This document shows positions 6,156-8,918 of a DNA stretch of 8,918 nucleotides, one piece after another. The stretch covers positions 1 to 8,918 of the forward strand of contig BNVE01000154.1 in assembly GCA_025997875.1 (NCBI GenBank), read 5' to 3'. Under the pieces are notes generated by a model. The model had not been told where the DNA came from. It worked only from the letters and a program-made list of their open reading frames with translations, and did no database searches. This DNA is from Spirochaetia bacterium. GTDB taxonomy: Bacteria > Spirochaetota > Spirochaetia > Treponematales > Breznakiellaceae. Within the stretch, counting starts at the first letter, position 1. The number at the start of each line of letters is the position of its first letter. Both the position numbers and the translations under genes were made by a program.

Positions 6156-7327
6156 TCTTTAACACCCACAATGTAGCCGTCGTTGGCGCTCCAGGAAAGG
6201 TAGACATCATCCTTCCAGACGATATCCGGCCCTTCATCGGAATAGTTTGCATGCTGTTTAATCACCCGGATAAGCACCTTCTTCTGCTCGGTATTCCGGT
6301 CCGCAGCGGCAGCGGGCTGGGCTATTTTGATATAGAACTTGGTCTGGAACCCCGAATAGATGGGCTCGTCCACCGTACCCTGGAAGAGGTTGATGTCCTC
6401 CCGCTTGGTGGTGGGCTTCTCCTTGGAAATGACGATTTTTTCGGGCCGAACGGTGAAAACCACCTTCTGGCCGGGTTCTACCTCATCCACGGTGGTGACC
6501 TTGATGCGGCCAAGCTCGGGGGTTTCCAGCTCCGCCATGTATTCGGTGGTCTCCGAGGGGGCAATGGCGGGAAGCAGGGGTTGGTCCAGTTTGTTGACCC
6601 TGGTGACTGTGGCATCAAAGAGGTTGATCTCCCCGATGAACCGGGCCACAAAGTCTGTGGCGGGGCTTTCGTAAATTTCGTGGGGAGTGCCCACTTGCAG
6701 GACATTCCCCTGGTTCATCACGGCGATGCGGTCAGAAACCGAAAGGGCCTCCTGCTGGTCATGGGTTACGTAGATAAAGGTGATGCCGATCTTGTCGTGG
6801 ATCTGGTCCAGCTCGATGAGCATGTGCTGGCGGAGCTTGGCGTCCAGGGCGGAAAGGGGTTCGTCTAGCAGGAGTACCCGGGGCTCGTTGATCAGGGCCC
6901 GGGCAATGGCGACCCGCTGTTTCTGGCCCCCGGAAAGCTGGTTCGGCTTCTTGTGGGCATGCCCTTCAAGCTGCACGAGTTTAAGGTACTCGTTCACCCT
7001 GGGGCTAATTTCAGCCTTGGGGAAGCGTTTAATCCGCAGGGGGAAGGCGACGTTTTCGAAGACCGTTAAATGGGGAAAAAGGGCGTAATTCTGAAAAACC
7101 GTGTTGGCCTGCCGCCGGTTGGGGGGCAGGGGAAGCACGTCGGCGCCGTCAAAGGTGACGAGCCCGTAATCCGGACTTTCAAAGCCCGCAATAATCCGCA
7201 GCAGGGTTGTTTTGCCGCATCCGGAAGGGCCCAAAAGGGAGAAAAATTCACCCTTTTTTATTCCAAGACTCACCTCATTTAAGACCTTAAAGTCACCGAA
7301 GGACTTGGAAACCTCCTCAATGACCAC
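6152..7327 (-). CDS. potA: Spermidine/putrescine ABC transporter ATPase PotA
   Basis: This is the cytoplasmic ATPase that powers polyamine import, 391 residues from the GTG at 7327. All ABC motifs are intact: Walker A GPSGCGKTT (33-41), Q-loop Gln79, signature LSGGQ (131-135), Walker B VLLLDEP (151-157), D-loop SALD (159-162) and switch His189. The C-terminal part (about 235-391) is the regulatory TOBE-type domain, with FTVRPEKI at 291-298 and a short Ala-rich insert near 338-343. The GTG start is preferred because AAAGGAAG precedes it at good spacing. An in-frame TTG at 7342 would add five residues and has only a weaker purine stretch. It is first in potABCD, and its stop overlaps the potB start by four bases. 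MalK/UgpC-type sugar ATPases share the fold, but the permease and PotD neighbours settle the assignment. Confidence 0.95.
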   Translation of the reverse strand: MVIEEVSKSFGDFKVLNEVSLGIKKGEFFSLLGPSGCGKTTLLRIIAGFESPDYGLVTFDGADVLPLPPNRRQANTVFQNYALFPHLTVFENVAFPLRIKRFPKAEISPRVNEYLKLVQLEGHAHKKPNQLSGGQKQRVAIARALINEPRVLLLDEPLSALDAKLRQHMLIELDQIHDKIGITFIYVTHDQQEALSVSDRIAVMNQGNVLQVGTPHEIYESPATDFVARFIGEINLFDATVTRVNKLDQPLLPAIAPSETTEYMAELETPELGRIKVTTVDEVEPGQKVVFTVRPEKIVISKEKPTTKREDINLFQGTVDEPIYSGFQTKFYIKIAQPAAAADRNTEQKKVLIRVIKQHANYSDEGPDIVWKDDVYLSWSANDGYIVGVKE

Positions 7328-7342
7328 ATCGCTTCCTTTCAA

Positions 7343-7522
7343 TCCGGTTCTTCCAACCTCTCTTCAAATACAGCTCGCCGCGCAAATAAAGCCGGTATTT
7401 TTCGCTTTAAAATAAAATCTAAGAAGAACAATGTGGGTTTTAAAGATTAAAGTCAATCAGTTTTCAGAAAAAGAATAAAAATTTACTTCCTGGCTTAATC
7501 GATAACCCGGATGGCGTTTTCC
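7343..7522 (-). promoter_or_regulatory. Intergenic region upstream of the pot operon
   Basis: This AT-rich 180-bp gap separates the radical-SAM gene from potA, both on the minus strand. A -35-like TTGACT (plus 7451-7456) is followed after 17 bp by only a poor -10 (CATTGT, plus 7428-7433). No convincing intrinsic terminator follows the radical-SAM gene; the best stem is AAAGC/GCTTT around plus 7390-7410. The pot promoter probably lies here but cannot be fixed. Confidence 0.35.
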
Positions 7523-8677
7523 TTAATCTACCGGGTAAGGCCAGAGCTTCCCGTCCTTATCTTTGAGGAGATATGCCCTGCCCGCCGGCAGTACTGTCTC
7601 CCCGGCGATGCTTTTTTTCGAGAGCCGGATTTTCCCGCCGCCGCCCGGCAGGTCCACCGCATAGGCTGGAACCAAATTCCCTGGAAGCAGGGGGACAGAG
7701 CTTGAATTGTTTTCGGGCTCTGTCCCCAGGATTTGCAGTTTCCGGTACAAAGCGAGCCCCTGTTTGAGGGGAAGGCGGAAGTGGGCGGTTCCCGGGGCCA
7801 GGTCAAGCTGGAAAAGGTAATAGGGGATGAGCCCCAGATTTCGGCATTCCCGGAAAAGGGTGAGGAGCGTTTCTGCGTCATCGTTAATGCCTTTAAGGAG
7901 TACGGTCTGGACCAGGACGGGAATGCCCGCTTCCGCAATGGCGCTCAGGGCGCGGCGGCTTTCCGGGGAAAGCTCCCGGCTGTGGTTGATGTGGACCGCT
8001 GCACGAAGCGGCGAAAAACGGCTGAGCAGGCCGATAAGCTCCGGCGTGATCCGGTCCGGGGCGGTGATGGGGAGCCGGGTGCAGATGCGGAGGGACAGCG
8101 CTGAGTCCGCTTTTGGTAACCGCGGCCCTGCTGTTTGCAGACCCGGCCTTGCCGCGCGAAGTTCCTGGAAAAGCCATTCCAGCCGTTCATCGGAAGCCCT
8201 CAAGGGGTCGCCCCCGGACAAAAGTATTTCCCGAATTTCAGGATGGACTTTCAGGTAATCCTGAACCGGTTCCAGTTCCGCTGCGCTGATAAAGGGCGCC
8301 TCTTCAGCCACCCACACCCGGCGGAAACAGAAACGGCAAAAGCCGCCGCAAAGGGCTGTGGTCTTGAGCAGCGCCCGGTTTTGATACTGGTGGATCAGCC
8401 GGGGCGCAACCCGGTGGCAAGCTTCACCCAGGGGGTCTTCCAGCGCAAAGGGATCTCCCTGCGCTTCTTGCGGGTCGGGCATAAACTGCCGTCGGATGGG
8501 GTCGTCTTTTTCCGGCCCCGCCAGGGAGGCGAAGTGGGGAGTGACGGCGAAGGGCAGGCCGCCCCGGGCCGCAATCCCTTCGATGTATGCCCGCTCCTCC
8601 GGGCTGATTGACGCGGCCAGGGCGGGGGGCAAATGATCGATGTCGGTTATAAGCTTCAAAGTACGGTGATTATACAT
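7523..8677 (-). CDS. Radical-SAM lysine 2,3-aminomutase/EpmB family protein
   Basis: This is a radical S-adenosylmethionine, PLP-dependent aminomutase of 384 residues. The 4Fe-4S motif CGGFCRFC has C110, C114 and C117. It is followed by LLSGGDPL (152-159), RICTRLPI (197-204), HINHSRE (229-235) and LPGGGGK (343-349); by family analogy Lys349 is the PLP-binding lysine. The short C-terminus lacks the long zinc-binding extension of clostridial lysine aminomutase, so an EpmB-type role (beta-lysine for EF-P modification) or a short lysine 2,3-aminomutase is likely. Two insertions interrupt conserved parts: about 182-195 before LRICTRLP, and about 316-330, which coincides exactly with palindromic repeat copy B. 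The ATG at 8677 is chosen because family similarity starts after it; an in-frame GTG at 8740 would add 21 cysteine-containing residues. Neither has a good Shine-Dalgarno sequence. Confidence 0.9.
   Translation of the reverse strand: MYNHRTLKLITDIDHLPPALAASISPEERAYIEGIAARGGLPFAVTPHFASLAGPEKDDPIRRQFMPDPQEAQGDPFALEDPLGEACHRVAPRLIHQYQNRALLKTTALCGGFCRFCFRRVWVAEEAPFISAAELEPVQDYLKVHPEIREILLSGGDPLRASDERLEWLFQELRAARPGLQTAGPRLPKADSALSLRICTRLPITAPDRITPELIGLLSRFSPLRAAVHINHSRELSPESRRALSAIAEAGIPVLVQTVLLKGINDDAETLLTLFRECRNLGLIPYYLFQLDLAPGTAHFRLPLKQGLALYRKLQILGTEPENNSSSVPLLPGNLVPAYAVDLPGGGGKIRLSKKSIAGETVLPAGRAYLLKDKDGKLWPYPVD
7691..7727 (-). repeat. Dispersed palindromic repeat, copy B, in frame in the radical-SAM gene
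   Basis: Perfect 11-bp arms, GGGGACAGAGC (7691-7701) and GCTCTGTCCCC (7717-7727), flank a 15-base centre. On the coding strand it reads GTEPENNSSSVP at residues 318-329 of the radical-SAM protein. This falls between LYRKLQ and the conserved LVPAYAVDLPGGGGK, where relatives have only a few residues. It is the same element as copy A (1368-1403). It appears to be an in-frame insertion tolerated as a surface loop. Confidence 0.7.
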
Positions 8678-8802
8678 CTTATTATTACAAAACTGACCAT
8701 ATTTTTCTACCGGGCAACAATAGTATTTTATGAATGTCACCCGTATCTTTTTTTATACACATTTATACCTATTGGAATATTATAAAATAATAACAAAAAG
8801 TA

Positions 8803-8832
8803 TTGACAGAGTACAATTAATTATAATATAAA
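8803..8832 (+). promoter_or_regulatory. Sigma-70-like promoter reading rightward
   Basis: A perfect -35 box TTGACA at 8803-8808 is followed after 18 bp by TATAAA at 8827-8832. Transcription would begin near 8839, giving a leader of about 75 bases before the Shine-Dalgarno sequence at the window edge. TATAAT at 8822-8827 is also present, but its 13-bp spacing from the -35 is too short. Confidence 0.55.
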
Positions 8833-8877
8833 GAATTAAGCGGAGTGATTTTCTGACCAGGCAAGCAATATTGGCAC

Positions 8878-8894
8878 TTGGCACGAATTTTGCT
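8878..8894 (+). promoter_or_regulatory. Sigma-54 (RpoN) promoter
   Basis: TTGGCACG (8878-8885), four bases, then TTGCT (8890-8894) is an exact match to the sigma-54 consensus TTGGCACG-N4-TTGCT, with ten bases between the invariant GG and GC. The predicted start is near 8905, only four bases before the Shine-Dalgarno sequence. The upstream half overlaps a tandem TTGGCAC repeat (8871-8884). Transcription would need an AAA+ enhancer-binding activator, which is not in the window. Candidate upstream sites include the AT-rich inverted repeat TATTAT/ATAATA at 8778-8792, about 115-125 bp upstream of the start. Confidence 0.8.
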
Positions 8895-8908
8895 TTTATG
8901 TTTTGTAT

Positions 8909-8915
8909 AAGGAGG
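8909..8915 (+). promoter_or_regulatory. Shine-Dalgarno sequence of a gene beyond the window
   Basis: AAGGAGG at 8909-8915 is a full-strength ribosome-binding site. The ATG at 8916-8918 touches it directly and is too close to be the usual start, so translation of the next gene probably begins a few bases past the window end. Its product cannot be seen. Confidence 0.7.
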
Positions 8916-8918
8916 ATG

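Noticed and set aside
5256..6176. A 306-residue open frame antisense to potB, rich in His, Asp and Gly
   Set aside because: Its composition is the typical shadow of a GC-rich membrane protein gene and it has no recognisable domain; potB explains the region.
8753..8761. TTATACACA, a match to the DnaA-box consensus TTATNCACA
   Set aside because: It is a single box in AT-rich DNA with no cluster and no dnaA, dnaN or gidA nearby; chance occurrence in 9 kb is likely, so no origin is claimed.

Overview
The window looks like chromosome from a spirochaete, most likely a moderately GC-rich Treponema of the termite-gut type. This is inferred from the uninterrupted potABCD order, which I recall from Treponema pallidum TP0652-TP0655, from the gene neighbourhood, and from GC-rich genes set between AT-rich promoters. 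I see no rRNA, tRNA, CRISPR array, transposase or phage gene.

Layout: (1) 1-246 is a non-coding leader with two RNA hairpins ahead of rpmB, which encodes a four-cysteine (zinc-ribbon) ribosomal protein L28. (2) A PhnP-like metallo-beta-lactamase-fold hydrolase lies on the minus strand, convergent with rpmB. (3) Divergent from it is a 190-residue helical protein I do not recognise, followed by a Fic-domain AMPylase with a C-terminal winged helix. Four copies of a 13-15 bp motif, arranged as two direct and two inverted copies, surround the fic promoter. (4) Minus strand, 7342 down to 3225: a polyamine ABC transporter operon, potA-potB-potC-potD, with 4-bp stop/start overlaps between A/B and B/C and a 40-bp gap before the lipoprotein gene potD. 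(5) Minus strand, 8677 down to 7523: a radical-SAM protein of the lysine 2,3-aminomutase/EpmB family. (6) 8678-8918 is a divergent control region. It has a sigma-70-like promoter, then an exact match to the sigma-54 consensus, then a Shine-Dalgarno sequence for a gene that starts just outside the window.

The transporter genes form one functional unit: ATPase, two permeases and a binding lipoprotein that import spermidine/putrescine. The radical-SAM protein may act in EF-P lysylation or lysine isomerisation; which one cannot be settled here.

The least ordinary signals are: the phased operator-like array at fic; a palindromic repeat present once upstream of the hydrolase gene and once in frame inside the radical-SAM gene, read in the same phase at both places; smaller palindromic inserts in potB, the hydrolase and the radical-SAM gene; and the sigma-54 promoter at the right edge. 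No complete new multi-gene system is visible. The strongest candidates for undescribed biology are fic self-regulation and coding-sequence-invading palindromes.
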